Shown one piece after another: positions 44,180 to 54,387 of a DNA stretch of 64,000 nucleotides. The position numbers were made by a program, and so were the translations under genes. Source of the stretch: an uncultured Maribacter sp. (GTDB lineage: Bacteria; Bacteroidota; Bacteroidia; Flavobacteriales; Flavobacteriaceae); contig NZ_CANMDU010000001.1 of NCBI RefSeq assembly GCF_947496775.1, positions 124,001 to 188,000 on the forward strand. Direction: 5' to 3'. The notes beneath the pieces were generated by a model that was not told where the DNA came from, ran no database searches, and was given only the letters and a program-made list of their open reading frames with translations. Positions within the stretch are counted from its first letter, which is position 1; the number at the start of each line of letters is the position of its first letter.

Positions 44180-46015
44180 TTACTCGTAACCAGGATTCTG
44201 AACCAAACTTGGGTCAGCTTGTATTTGGGAAATATGTATTGGCAAATAATACATTTTATCTAGCCATACTCTATTTTCGAAACCTGGGTCTATATCTTGT
44301 ACTGTGTACGTATAATCATAATTATCCTTATCATACGCGTATGTATCTACACTTGCTCCAGATTTTAAAGCTCCAGAAACATTAATTATTTTTACAGGTG
44401 CTCCGTGTGTTTCAGCAGGAATCATCCATCTTCTAATATCAAAATATCTAGATTCTTCGTATGCCAATTCTACTCTACGTTCTTTTCTATAAGCTGTAAC
44501 TAAATCGGCACCACCAGTTGCTGTAATAGCAGGTAAGCCTGCTCTATAACGAACTCTGTTTAACCATGCAATTGCATTGGCATCATCCCCCGTCTCTATA
44601 CACGTTTCTACAAAATTAAGCATAGCCTCAGTATATCTAAAAAATGGCCAAGGTATGGTTTGAAACTGTTGAAAATCTACTATACTAGGGTCATTATTTA
44701 TAAACTTTCTTACGTAATATCCTGTTCTTGTTCCGTTCCAATCTTCTACAGGACCTTCTCTTGTATCTAACCCTGGCCATGTTCCACTATTAATTTCATA
44801 CGATCCCGTTTGTATTTGGTTAGCAGGGTCCCTAGATGCCACATCATCTGTTCTAGGTTTCCAATCTGCACCATCATACAGTATACTTGCATAAAATCTA
44901 GGTTCTCTATTGTCGTATGGCGCAGCAGCATGAGCTGGGTTATCCCAATCAAAATCTGAACCATCCTCCATAGCATAAGCGTCTATAAGATTCTGAATAG
45001 GCACATTACCTGCCCAGTTATGGTATCCATTGGGGCCATTGAAAAGGCCTATTCGTTTACCTCCCCATTCATCACCCTCTGTATTAAATTGTCTTTCCCA
45101 TAATATATCTGCTTCTCCTCCATTTTGAGCAAGGGAAACACTTATATAATTCTCCTTTGCATCTTCCAAAGATTCAGGAGCAGACAAACCTGTTTTATAA
45201 CCACTTGCGTAATCTAAAACAACTTGTGCTGCATTTTTTGCTCTTACCCAACGAGCTTGTTGGTCACCAGAAGTGTACCCAAAAAGTTCAAAATTAGCTC
45301 CTCCAAGTAAAGAAGAGTTCGCGGCCGCTTTAGAAGCATCGTGCAAATCGCTTGCAGCATCTAATAACATTCTTGCTTTTAGAGCTAAAGCGGCATCTGC
45401 AGTTGCTCTACCTCCATCCATACTTTCTCCGTCTAATAAACCAAATGCAGTGTCACAATCGTTTACAATGAACTCTATACATTCTTCGTACGTATTTCTT
45501 GGATTATTAAAATCAGAATCTAAGTCAAAAGGAGCATCTATTAGCGGCACTCCTCCATAAAACCGTACTAATTTATGGTAATAAAAAGCTCTTAAAAACG
45601 TAGCTTCTCCCAACAACCTATCTCTTAGAGCATCATCGCCTATATCTCCTTCATTTAATCCTTTAATTGCCAAGTTAGCATTCCTTACGCCAACATAAAT
45701 ATAATCCCATTGATTTTCTTGAGCTATAAATCCAGTATCACTAGAATTAGCTCTCCCTTCTGTGGTAGTGTTAACTTTAGCTCCTGTATGTATAAACACA
45801 GATTCATCTGTTAAAGAAGATAACATTTCTGCTCCGAATCCTCCAGTTGACAAATTTTCGTATACATTGGTAACTGCTGCTGCTGCTAAACCAGCGTCAT
45901 TCCATATAGCAGACTCTGGAGCACCATCTGTAGGTGTTACATTCGTAAAATCATCGTTGCAACTGACTGTTAAAATTAATAAAGTCAGTATGCATATAAA
46001 ATTATTATTTTTCAT
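44180..46015 (-). CDS. SusD/RagB-family glycan-binding lipoprotein
   Basis: A 611-residue surface lipoprotein (LTVSC, Cys19) that forms the lid of the SusC channel and binds glycan. The start region TDGAPESAIWNDAGLAAAAVTNVYENL and the tetratricopeptide-like helices are typical. So are the late ERRVELAYEESRYFDIRRW motif and the C-terminal YYLPIHISQIQADPSLVQNPGY. It follows susC by 24 bases. Substrate cannot be named; the neighbouring GH35-like enzyme suggests a galactose-containing glycan. Confidence 0.96.
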   Translation of the reverse strand: MKNNNFICILTLLILTVSCNDDFTNVTPTDGAPESAIWNDAGLAAAAVTNVYENLSTGGFGAEMLSSLTDESVFIHTGAKVNTTTEGRANSSDTGFIAQENQWDYIYVGVRNANLAIKGLNEGDIGDDALRDRLLGEATFLRAFYYHKLVRFYGGVPLIDAPFDLDSDFNNPRNTYEECIEFIVNDCDTAFGLLDGESMDGGRATADAALALKARMLLDAASDLHDASKAAANSSLLGGANFELFGYTSGDQQARWVRAKNAAQVVLDYASGYKTGLSAPESLEDAKENYISVSLAQNGGEADILWERQFNTEGDEWGGKRIGLFNGPNGYHNWAGNVPIQNLIDAYAMEDGSDFDWDNPAHAAAPYDNREPRFYASILYDGADWKPRTDDVASRDPANQIQTGSYEINSGTWPGLDTREGPVEDWNGTRTGYYVRKFINNDPSIVDFQQFQTIPWPFFRYTEAMLNFVETCIETGDDANAIAWLNRVRYRAGLPAITATGGADLVTAYRKERRVELAYEESRYFDIRRWMIPAETHGAPVKIINVSGALKSGASVDTYAYDKDNYDYTYTVQDIDPGFENRVWLDKMYYLPIHISQIQADPSLVQNPGYE

Positions 46016-46039
46016 ACGTATATTTTTTTAGTAATAAAT

Positions 46040-49000
46040 TTAAAATGAGACTTTAAATCCAGTGTTAATTATTTTTTGGTTAGGATAATCTCTACCAGCT
46101 GCCTGAAGTCCTTCAGGATCAAATGTAGTATCTGATATCGTAAACAAATTAGATGCACTTACGTAAAACCTAATTTTACTAAGCCCAACTTTACCAACAA
46201 TTTCTTCTGGGAACGTATAGCCTAGTTCTAAAGTTTTAAGCCTTAAATAATCTGTGTCTTCTAACCAATATGTATTACCACTACTATAGTATTGATCAGC
46301 TCTATTGGTTATTCTTGGGTGTACTGAACTTGGGTTATTTACAGACCATCTATTTCTGTAAGTATCTGCTGTATAATTTCCAATTTCACCTGCTTCATTA
46401 AAGAATAATTGTACACTTGATCCTGCAGCTCCTTGCATAAAGATAGTAGCATCAAAATTCTTATACCCTAATTTAATGTTTACACCCCCCATAAAAGTTG
46501 GGATATTAAATGCGCTTTTATTTGTTCTAAATTGATCATCTGGAGTTATTGCCCCATCGCCAGAGATATCTTTAAATTTCATATCTCCTGGTCTTAAATT
46601 ATTTGAAATTGCAGAATAATCTAATGTTTCTGCATCAATATCTGCCTGCGAAGCGAAAACACCATCATAAGCATAAACCAAAGGAGCCCCTATAGCGCGT
46701 CCTGTTACTTTTTGACGATCAAGTACACCATCTGGCTCATCTATATTAATTATTTTATTCTTGGCCAAACCTCCATTAACTGCTATATTATAGGTGAAAT
46801 CTCCACTACTATTAAAATAAGCTGCAGTAAAATCAAACCCTTTGTTCTCTACTTCTCCAATATTTTGTCTTGGAGGAGTTATTCCTGTATACGAAGGCAA
46901 CGAAGCGTTTGGTTGTGTTAATATATTAGTTCGTACATTTTTAAACACATCAAACTCTAAAGACAATTTTCTTTCTAAAAATTTAGCCTCTAAACCAATA
47001 TTAACGTTGTTAGCTTTTTCCCAAGTTATTCCCGGGTTTGGAACTACTGCCTCTGCTAAAGTGGTTACTTGACCTCCGTTAATAGTATATGTTCCGAAAC
47101 CATAGGTAGGCAAAAACTGATTTGTCGGAAAATCTTCTTCACTATATCTATCATTTCCTAATTGCCCCCATGATCCTTTTAATTTTAAGAAATTTACAAA
47201 AGAACTACCCTTTAAGAAATTCTCTTCCGATAGTACCCAACCAGCTGAAACACCAGGAAAAAACCCGTATCTACTACTTTCCGGAAAGGCATAAGAACCA
47301 TCATATCTCCAAAGAAATTCTAATAAATACTTCTCTTTAAAATCATAATTAACACGTCCATAATAATTTAATCTTGCCGCATTATTTGAAAGACCACCAT
47401 TATTTTGCTCAAGAGCCCCTCCTTGATCTAAATTATCAAGTGCAGACGATATAAAAAATCTTCTAAATGCAAACATATTTTCGTCTTGAATGGTTTCTTT
47501 ATTCAATCCAGCAAGAAAGGAAACACTATGATCCCCTATACTTTTTGCATATTTTAAATTTGCACCAAGAAAAATGTTTAATCTATTGGAGGAAACTTGC
47601 GTTAAGTTTGGTTCTGGCGGTCCTTTTTGACCAGCCTCGAGTTCTGGTAAACCATCTGCTCCTAAAGTTGTTCCATCCCAGCTATATAAAGTCCATGGCG
47701 TAACCCATGTTTTTTGGTTGTGAAAACTTTTATCAATTGCGGCGGTACCCTGTAAAGACAAACCTTCTACCCACGGAATATCTATATCTAAAACTCCATT
47801 AGTCTGTAAAAAATCACTTTTCCCTCTATCATAACCAGTTGCATTAGTTGTTATTACAACAGGTTGTTGACCGTTTTCAATATCTGGACCAGGAAGCCCA
47901 TTAGGATAGGTTGCAATTTCTGTTGGCCTACCTCTTGTTAACATTCTAAAAATAGCATCAACACTTTCTGTTGGTGCTTTACGTATTTCCTCTCGTAACA
48001 TAATTCCCATGTTAAATGTAACATGCTCATTTATGTTCATATTCACATTCAATCTAGCATCATATTGCTCATATCCTGTTGCCGAATTTTTATATATTGC
48101 GTCTTGACTTAAATAGCCTAAAGAGCTCATATACTGCACTTTTTCCCCTCCACCAGAAACTTGAAAATTATGCTTTTGCTGAGGCGCTGACGTTTTAAAT
48201 GTTTCGTCGAACCAATTTGTATTTGGATGCCCCCAAGGGTCTTGACCATTTCTAAATAATTCTATATCCTGTGGTGACCATGGAGCATTTACTACAGTAC
48301 CATCTGGTTGTGTAAAAGTACCTGAAGATGCAAACCCATCCGTAGCACCTTGCCATTGACTTGTTGGTAATTGATAAACTCTTAATTCATTAAGTAATTC
48401 GGCATATTGAGGAGCATCAGCCATATCTGGAAGCACTGTTGGTTTTGACCAACCTTGATTAAAAGAATAACTAATTTCTGTTTTACCTTGTCTACCTCTT
48501 TTTGTAGTAACTAAAATTACTCCGTTTGCAGCTCTTGCACCATATATAGCAGCAGAAGCATCTTTTAGAACAGAAATATTATCAATATCGGCTGGGTTTA
48601 TACGAGCCAAACCTCCTGCTCTATCTGGAATTCCATCAATAACAACTAATGCATTGGAATTATTATATGTATTTACACCTCTAATTCTAATGTCTGCATC
48701 ATCCTGTCCCGGCTCTGCACTTGTTTGCGTTATAAACAAACCAGGAACCCTACCAGCAAGGCTATTCGTAAGGTTTACTGCAGGTGACTTAGTAAGCTCT
48801 ACCCCTTTTACGGAAGCAACAGAACCAGTAACTGTAGCCCTTTTCTGCGTTCCGTAACCAACCACAACAACTTCTTCTAAAGCGGCAGAATCCGGTTTCA
48901 TTTGAATATTTAATTGTGTTTTACCTGCAACTATGATTTCTTGATTGGAATATCCTATATAAGAAATCACCAAAACAGGATTTTCACCTTTTAAGGCTAA

Positions 49001-49522
49001 AGAGAATTTTCCATCAAAGTCCGTGGTAACCCCATTTGTAGTGCCTTTTTCTACAATACTAGCTCCAGGCAACGGAAGTCCATCCTCGTCAATTACAGTT
49101 CCGTTAATCTCTAACTGCTCTTTAATTACTGCTAGTTGTTTATCTGGAATAGATTTTTCGACTACCTTATATAACAATATTTTGCGATTATCCACTTCAA
49201 AAGAAGTTTGTGTATCTCTAAAAATAGTACCAAGAATGTTATTAATATCCTCCTTATCTACTTTAATTGTTACTTTTCTGTTTAGGTTTACTACATTTGT
49301 TTTAAAAATAAACTTAAATTCAGAATTAGCTTCAATCTCATCTATAACAGACGATACTGATGCATCTTTTAAATTTAATGTAATTTTATTTTTTTGTGAG
49401 TACGACGGATTTGCCTGTAATGTAAGTACTGTCGTTAAAAGAAAAAGAAGTGATAACTTCATTTTTAGGTTGAGTTTAAACTCCCAAGGTTTATTACCAT
49501 TAGGATTGAGTTGTTTTTTCAT
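46040..49522 (-). CDS. SusC/RagA TonB-dependent outer-membrane transporter with STN signalling domain
   Basis: A 1,160-residue TonB-dependent transporter. The start has an extra N-terminal stretch before the signal peptide (residues 21-43). Next are an STN domain (about 52-103) that usually signals to FecR, a carboxypeptidase-like regulatory domain (about 137-212), the EEVVVVGYG box and plug (about 218-340), and the 22-strand barrel ending in the aromatic NTGFKVSF. It should import oligosaccharides bound by SusD. The STN domain together with FecR and a sigma factor is the trans-envelope switch known from FecA-type systems. Confidence 0.96.
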   Translation of the reverse strand: MKKQLNPNGNKPWEFKLNLKMKLSLLFLLTTVLTLQANPSYSQKNKITLNLKDASVSSVIDEIEANSEFKFIFKTNVVNLNRKVTIKVDKEDINNILGTIFRDTQTSFEVDNRKILLYKVVEKSIPDKQLAVIKEQLEINGTVIDEDGLPLPGASIVEKGTTNGVTTDFDGKFSLALKGENPVLVISYIGYSNQEIIVAGKTQLNIQMKPDSAALEEVVVVGYGTQKRATVTGSVASVKGVELTKSPAVNLTNSLAGRVPGLFITQTSAEPGQDDADIRIRGVNTYNNSNALVVIDGIPDRAGGLARINPADIDNISVLKDASAAIYGARAANGVILVTTKRGRQGKTEISYSFNQGWSKPTVLPDMADAPQYAELLNELRVYQLPTSQWQGATDGFASSGTFTQPDGTVVNAPWSPQDIELFRNGQDPWGHPNTNWFDETFKTSAPQQKHNFQVSGGGEKVQYMSSLGYLSQDAIYKNSATGYEQYDARLNVNMNINEHVTFNMGIMLREEIRKAPTESVDAIFRMLTRGRPTEIATYPNGLPGPDIENGQQPVVITTNATGYDRGKSDFLQTNGVLDIDIPWVEGLSLQGTAAIDKSFHNQKTWVTPWTLYSWDGTTLGADGLPELEAGQKGPPEPNLTQVSSNRLNIFLGANLKYAKSIGDHSVSFLAGLNKETIQDENMFAFRRFFISSALDNLDQGGALEQNNGGLSNNAARLNYYGRVNYDFKEKYLLEFLWRYDGSYAFPESSRYGFFPGVSAGWVLSEENFLKGSSFVNFLKLKGSWGQLGNDRYSEEDFPTNQFLPTYGFGTYTINGGQVTTLAEAVVPNPGITWEKANNVNIGLEAKFLERKLSLEFDVFKNVRTNILTQPNASLPSYTGITPPRQNIGEVENKGFDFTAAYFNSSGDFTYNIAVNGGLAKNKIINIDEPDGVLDRQKVTGRAIGAPLVYAYDGVFASQADIDAETLDYSAISNNLRPGDMKFKDISGDGAITPDDQFRTNKSAFNIPTFMGGVNIKLGYKNFDATIFMQGAAGSSVQLFFNEAGEIGNYTADTYRNRWSVNNPSSVHPRITNRADQYYSSGNTYWLEDTDYLRLKTLELGYTFPEEIVGKVGLSKIRFYVSASNLFTISDTTFDPEGLQAAGRDYPNQKIINTGFKVSF

Positions 49523-49577
49523 ACTTCTAAAGTGTTTTTCAGTGATTTATTTGTTTTAAATAAATTGCTTTATTAGG

Positions 49578-49613
49578 TCGAGGGATGTTACAGCATTCCT
49601 CGATTTTTTTTTT
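49578..49613 (+). terminator. plus-strand intrinsic terminator opposite the susC leader
   Basis: A 10-bp stem TCGAGGGATG/CATTCCTCGA (49578-49587 with 49594-49603, one G-T pair), a 6-base loop, then ten T on the plus strand. All genes around it (fecR, susC) are on the minus strand. It would end a transcript antisense to the susC start and leader. Confidence 0.75.
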
Positions 49614-49670
49614 ACAAAACAATTATGGAATTAAAAAAAGGTTCATTTCATAAAGTCTGGTGTTTGGTTG

Positions 49671-50837
49671 TTAGTTAATTAAAATCTTGTTATTAATAAT
49701 TTCATATTCTATCTCATATACTTTATTGAAATAATTTAAAACTTGCTCAATAGTTTCATCATCTACTCCTATACTAGCATTAAAACTCTCATTATCTATT
49801 AACTCCTTGTTATTTACTATTATAGTAACATTATAAAGGCGTTCCAATTTTTTTACTATTTCCTTAAACGGCCTGTTCCTAAAAACAACCGTTCCTGTAA
49901 CCCATGATGTATACACAGAAGTGTTTACTTTTTTCGTTGTAATATTTTTTTCTATTTTATTGTATGTTCCTTTAAATCCAGGTTCTAAAACAATCTCATT
50001 TTCATTATAATTAAGTTTTTTTTGCGAGTCCATACCTACTTTCCCTTCCACCAACACAACATCTACCCTGGAGTCTTCTTCGTAAGTTTGAACGTTAAAT
50101 TTAGTCCCTAATACTTGCACATTAAGTTCTTCCGTGTCTACAATAAATGGGTGAGATTCGTCTGTTGTAACATCAAAAAAGGCTTCTCCATTTAAAAAAA
50201 CCTGCCTATTTAAGCCCTTAATAAATTTAACTGGGTACCGTATAGAACTACCTGAATTTAAAAAGACACTGGTACCATCTGATAAAACAATGTCAAACTT
50301 TTTACCATAAGGCACTGTTAGCTTATTATAAACTAACTTTTCTATATGCTTATCGTTTCCATACACCAATTTATCTCCTTGTTGTGCTCCAACCACATTA
50401 CCATTAACATCTACAACTGTTGAAGTACCTTCTTCAGAGATTACCTGAATATTACCATTTTCTAACTCTAAGGTTATAAATTCCTCTTTTGGAACAACTA
50501 CGTTATTTGTCTGTTTTTCTAAAAAAGCATTTTGAAAGAAATAGCCAATGCCTATAAATAAAATAGAAATAGCAGCGTACTTAAAGACTGTTTTTAATCT
50601 TAAATTATACAAAGGATTTTTATCTTTCCTTATTTCTTTAAGCAAGCGTTCTCTAATTTCACTAGAATCTGGGTTGTTCATACTAATGGTAATGGCATAA
50701 TGCGCCTTTATAAATTTCTCAAAAACTTGCTTATTCATAGGGTCTTCAACCCAAGTATTAAGAATATCTAATTCATTGCTATTAGCAGATTTGTTTATAT
50801 ACCTAATAAGAATATTCTTAATTTCTGATGTAGTCAT
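49671..50837 (-). CDS. FecR-family anti-sigma factor
   Basis: About 388 residues. The start chosen is the ATG at 50835-50837 (MTTSEIKNILIRYINKS); an in-frame ATG at 50868-50870 adds eleven less typical residues. A cytosolic sigma-binding N-terminus (about 1-75) is followed by one membrane helix (about 84-103) and the FecR core (VPYGKKFDIVLSDGTSVFLNSGSSIRYPVKF) and a C-terminal DUF4974-like part (FRNRPFKEIVKKLERLYNV). It should receive the signal from the SusC STN domain and control the sigma factor at 50962. It is divergent from the sigma gene. Confidence 0.94.
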   Translation of the reverse strand: MTTSEIKNILIRYINKSANSNELDILNTWVEDPMNKQVFEKFIKAHYAITISMNNPDSSEIRERLLKEIRKDKNPLYNLRLKTVFKYAAISILFIGIGYFFQNAFLEKQTNNVVVPKEEFITLELENGNIQVISEEGTSTVVDVNGNVVGAQQGDKLVYGNDKHIEKLVYNKLTVPYGKKFDIVLSDGTSVFLNSGSSIRYPVKFIKGLNRQVFLNGEAFFDVTTDESHPFIVDTEELNVQVLGTKFNVQTYEEDSRVDVVLVEGKVGMDSQKKLNYNENEIVLEPGFKGTYNKIEKNITTKKVNTSVYTSWVTGTVVFRNRPFKEIVKKLERLYNVTIIVNNKELIDNESFNASIGVDDETIEQVLNYFNKVYEIEYEIINNKILIN

Positions 50838-50961
50838 TAAACAAGCTTTGTTAATAGTAATACAAGACAAAATGCCTATACCCTAATGTTTTGTTAATTT
50901 TTTTTTTAAATTCGCATTCTTTCACTCTTTCTTTTGTCATTTTTATATAATTTTAATAGTA

Positions 50962-51555
50962 ATGGATTTAAACGAAAATAAAAAGCTAATTAATCAACTT
51001 AGAAAAGGGGAGGAAAAAGCATATATGTTTTTATTAGATAAATATCATAGAAGATTGCATGCTTACGCTTTAACCTTGATAGACGATCATAGTTTAGCAC
51101 AAGATATTGTCCAAAATGTATTTTTAAAAACTTGGCAGTATCGTAAAAAACTTAACCATAAATTTACTATTCAAAGTTTTTTATATAAATCTGTTTATAA
51201 TGAGTTTGTAAATACCTTTAAGAAGGACAAATCCATTATGCTTTTACAAATGAAATACTACGAAGCTCTACATCAAGAAGTTGAAAAAACAGATGAAAAA
51301 ACATTAGAAGAAATAACACAATTAGTTACTAAAGAAATTGAAAAACTCCCACCCAAATGCAAACAAATTTTCTCTTTAAGTAAAAAAGAAGGGTTAACCA
51401 ATATGGAAATCTCGGAGTATTTAAACATATCCACAAAAACTGTGGAAGCTCATATTACTAAAGCATTTTCTATTCTTAAAGAAAAATTAGATGGCAAAAT
51501 AGAAATTTCTCTTTTTTTAATGTTCGGGTTCAATTTTCCTAAAAATGCAACATAA
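50962..51555 (+). CDS. ECF sigma factor (Bacteroidetes PUL type)
   Basis: A 197-residue sigma-70 family factor with region 2 (residues about 20-90, including LAQDIVQNVFLKTWQYRKKL) and region 4 (about 125-180, LPPKCKQIFSLSKKEGLTNMEISEYLNISTKTVEAH). It faces fecR across a 124-base divergent promoter region. Presumably it activates the susC-led operon when FecR is triggered. It ends in a hydrophobic C-terminal tail typical of this subgroup. Confidence 0.94.
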   Translation: MDLNENKKLINQLRKGEEKAYMFLLDKYHRRLHAYALTLIDDHSLAQDIVQNVFLKTWQYRKKLNHKFTIQSFLYKSVYNEFVNTFKKDKSIMLLQMKYYEALHQEVEKTDEKTLEEITQLVTKEIEKLPPKCKQIFSLSKKEGLTNMEISEYLNISTKTVEAHITKAFSILKEKLDGKIEISLFLMFGFNFPKNAT

Positions 51556-51753
51556 CATTTTTAATAAAATTAATAACACTACTAATACTAAAGAACCAAA
51601 TTTTAATTTTACTTGTACCACTAAAATTCTTTAAACTCAGAATTACATTAAAAAAATTGCATTTAGTTAAATAGCAAATTGAAACAATAACCCATACCCT
51701 CTACCCCATCTTTACTATTCCTAACAAAAGTTAATTGCAAATTCAAAAAAAGG

Positions 51754-52206
51754 ATGATTATGATTAACAGATTAGAATTTTCGATTAATATCAAGGCAAA
51801 AAAAACTACAATTTGGAAAGCTCTCTGGGACGAAAACAACTATCGTAATTGGGCTGGTATATTTGCGGAAGGCTCTCATTATGTAACCGATGATTGGAAC
51901 CAAGGTAGCAAAGTTATGTTCCTTGGTCCAGACGGAAATGGTATTTTTAGTAGTATCGAAACGCATATTCCGAATAAATTTATACAGTTTAAGCATTTAG
52001 GAAGTGTTGTAAAGGGCAAAGAACAACCCCTTACTGATGAAACAAGGAAGTGGTCCGGGGCCACCGAAAATTATTCATTGTATGAAGGGACAGATTCAAT
52101 TACTCTGGTTATTCAGATCGATGTACTTAAGGAGCATTTGGAATTTACGACAGCAAAACTTCCAAAAGCTCTAAAAAGAATAAAGGACAACTGCAGAGAA
52201 CAATAG
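51754..52206 (+). CDS. SRPBCC (START-like/AHSA1) family protein
   Basis: A 150-residue cytosolic protein with a helix-grip fold. The opening beta-strand and helix (RLEFSINIKAKKTTIWKALWDENNYRNWAGIF) and the later strands ending in a long amphipathic C-terminal helix are typical of SRPBCC proteins. Such proteins bind hydrophobic ligands; the ligand here is unknown. A second in-frame ATG at 51760 could also be the start. The gene is monocistronic. Confidence 0.85.
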   Translation: MIMINRLEFSINIKAKKTTIWKALWDENNYRNWAGIFAEGSHYVTDDWNQGSKVMFLGPDGNGIFSSIETHIPNKFIQFKHLGSVVKGKEQPLTDETRKWSGATENYSLYEGTDSITLVIQIDVLKEHLEFTTAKLPKALKRIKDNCREQ

Positions 52207-52506
52207 CTACATTGTATAGAGTAGCCTGTTTTTTTTAAAATTAACTAATATTTCGATTTTCTTATAAACCTTACTAGCTTTCTTTTGATTTCAGCTCTAT
52301 AATATAAAACCTAAGTATCATTCAAATTTTAAGAAAACCGTAAAAAAGACGTAGCTTACAAAATAGATGTTACATTAAATATCTCAAGTCGAATTTCTAA
52401 ATCACTCTTCCTTTTTAACTATTTTTATATTCTTAATATATTATCTTCAACATAAAAAATACAAGCAGAACCCGTACCAAATATAACCAACAAACACAAT
52501 AATCGA
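52207..52506. other. AT-rich intergenic region
   Basis: This 300-base stretch has no gene, RNA or strong hairpin that I can see. It should hold the promoter of the DUF1801 gene. Confidence 0.45.
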
Positions 52507-52944
52507 ATGGCGAAGAACAAAACGATTGTTACCGAAATAGTTGTTACTGATTTTATCAATTCTTATGTTGAAAATGAGCAAAAAAAATTGGATAGTCTTA
52601 AACTCATAAAACTAATGAGTAAATGGTCCGGTTTTGAACCAAGAATGTGGGGGCCAACCATTATTGGCTTTGGAAAATATCATTACAAATATGCAAGTGG
52701 CCATGAGGGAGATGCGCCGGTACTTGGGTTCTCTCCAAGAAAAACGCAGTTTTCATTATATATTTATTCTAAAACAAAGAAGAACGATACCTTACTCCAA
52801 AAGCTTGGTACATTTAAAATGGGTAAAGCCTGTATATATGTTAAAAAACTTGCTAACATTGATACATTAATCTTAGAACAAATTTGTAAGGAAACAATCG
52901 CGTATCTGAATGAAAATCATGAATGCGGGGCATGCAAAAATTAA
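52507..52944 (+). CDS. DUF1801 (YdhG-like) domain protein
   Basis: A 145-residue cytosolic protein. The conserved block IIGFGKYHYKYASGHEGDAPVLGFSPRKTQFSLYI of DUF1801 is present from about residue 57, and a CxxC-like end (CGACKN) follows. The related E. coli YdhG/Fra family is of unknown biochemical function, and nothing in the neighbourhood clarifies it. Confidence 0.85.
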   Translation: MAKNKTIVTEIVVTDFINSYVENEQKKLDSLKLIKLMSKWSGFEPRMWGPTIIGFGKYHYKYASGHEGDAPVLGFSPRKTQFSLYIYSKTKKNDTLLQKLGTFKMGKACIYVKKLANIDTLILEQICKETIAYLNENHECGACKN

Positions 52945-53128
52945 TAGTAACATATTAACAAAGACTCCAATAAAAAACCTTACTTCCGTAACATTTAAAT
53001 CTCAATAATAGAGTATTGAGATTATTGATAAATAAATGAGAAAAAAAACAATTTTAAGTTCCTTATAACATTCTTTTCTAAAAGAATAGCTCTTTACTAC
53101 TTTTATATAGTCTACCTTCCCCAAAAAA

Positions 53129-53722
53129 ATGACGATAGAGCACAAAGTGCAATTGGTAGAAAAGCTATTCTTCCAATTAGAAAAGGAAAGTGCAAAATTT
53201 GCTCAATCTTCAGGACTTCATTGTATTTCAGGATGCGGAAAGTGTTGTTCTCATCCCAATATAGAAGCCTCTCCGTTAGAGTTTTTACCTTGGGCTTTTC
53301 ATTTATTTAAGAATAACGAAGGAGAAAACACTCTAAATTTGCTTAGCCAAACCAAGAATAAAATTTGTTTTATCTATACAACTAGTACAAATACTGAACG
53401 GGGCTCATGCAATAATTACAAGTATAGAGGTTTAATTTGTAGATTATTTGGTTTTGCAGCTAACACGGACAAATATGGAAAATTAAGATTAACCACTTGT
53501 AAAACCATAAAAGAAAACCAGACAGACAACTACCTCTCTACCAACAAAGCTATTACTCAAGGTTTAAGCGTACCTATATTTACGGAATATTACATGCAAT
53601 TAAATCAAATAGATTTTACTTTAGGAAAAGTAATATTACCCGTTAACGAAGCATTGAAAAGAGCTCTAGAAGAAGTACTACATTATTACGCCTACCATCC
53701 TTTTCCAGATATACAAAAATAA
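53129..53722 (+). CDS. YkgJ-family cysteine-cluster protein
   Basis: A 197-residue cytosolic protein with a Cys-rich metal or iron-sulfur site. The N-terminal cluster HCISGCGKCC has Cys32, Cys36, Cys39 and Cys40, and further Cys lie in GSCNNYKYRGLICRLFG and TTCK. This is the UPF0153/YkgJ pattern, thought to bind zinc or an iron-sulfur cluster. The function is unknown; a role in a modification reaction has been suggested for the family. Confidence 0.85.
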   Translation: MTIEHKVQLVEKLFFQLEKESAKFAQSSGLHCISGCGKCCSHPNIEASPLEFLPWAFHLFKNNEGENTLNLLSQTKNKICFIYTTSTNTERGSCNNYKYRGLICRLFGFAANTDKYGKLRLTTCKTIKENQTDNYLSTNKAITQGLSVPIFTEYYMQLNQIDFTLGKVILPVNEALKRALEEVLHYYAYHPFPDIQK

Positions 53723-53746
53723 AAACCCGGGAACAACCCCGGGTTT
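53715..53746 (-). terminator. terminator of the DUF4293 gene
   Basis: A 9-bp stem AAACCCGGG/CCCGGGTTT (53723-53731 with 53738-53746) around a 6-base loop. On the minus strand it runs into TTTTTATTTTTG. On the plus strand the tail is poor. Confidence 0.75.
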
Positions 53747-53775
53747 AACGCACTAATACTACTAAGATATAAGGT

Positions 53776-54186
53776 TTAACGTAAACGATCTACAGATTTT
53801 ACAAGATCTTCATCCTTCTTTATGGCTCTGTTTGCCAGAACTAAAAAAACGATAGAAAATACAGGAATCAACATCCCAATACCCTTCTCAGAAACCAAAG
53901 TTTCTCCGGATAAATTTAGAGACCAATAAACGAAAAATCCTAGTAAAAAAAGATTAAATATCATGTTCAATCTGTTCACTACAAATTGATTTTTTCTTTG
54001 TTTAAAAAGCAATATAGCAACAACAGCCAATGCCGAAATGCTATAAAAAGCTATTGCAATAATAACGTCTTGTTTTGCAAAAAATTCTATTCCTTTGTTA
54101 TCTTTCCATAAAGGCAATACCAGCGGAAGTATCGCACTTAGTAAAACAACAAATAACATATAAACCGATTGTATTCTTTGAATCAT
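53776..54186 (-). CDS. DUF4293 family membrane protein
   Basis: A 136-residue protein with four predicted membrane helices. The start MIQRIQSVYMLFVV is the usual beginning of the family, so the ATG at 54184-54186 is chosen over an in-frame ATG at 54288 that would add 34 untypical residues. The C-terminus ends IKKDEDLVKSVDRLR, also typical. It stands next to rho in divergent orientation, a common flavobacterial neighbourhood. Function unknown. Confidence 0.87.
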   Translation of the reverse strand: MIQRIQSVYMLFVVLLSAILPLVLPLWKDNKGIEFFAKQDVIIAIAFYSISALAVVAILLFKQRKNQFVVNRLNMIFNLFLLGFFVYWSLNLSGETLVSEKGIGMLIPVFSIVFLVLANRAIKKDEDLVKSVDRLR

Positions 54187-54387
54187 AAAGTAATTTGCCT
54201 TTGCTACTGCAAAAATAGGAGTCTTTTTTAAAAATAACCCTGCAATCTTAAAAATAATTTGTATTATTGTTACGTTATTGAAAAACACTTACCAAAAAAA
54301 GGGAATCTTTTCCCTTAATAAATTCCCAAGTAACAACACTTCATAAATAAGTCAAAAAAAAAGACATACTAATTTATTCCATAATTA

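Noticed and set aside
54187-54288. N-terminal extension of the DUF4293 protein
   Set aside because: The family begins at MIQRIQ; the additional 34 residues do not resemble it.
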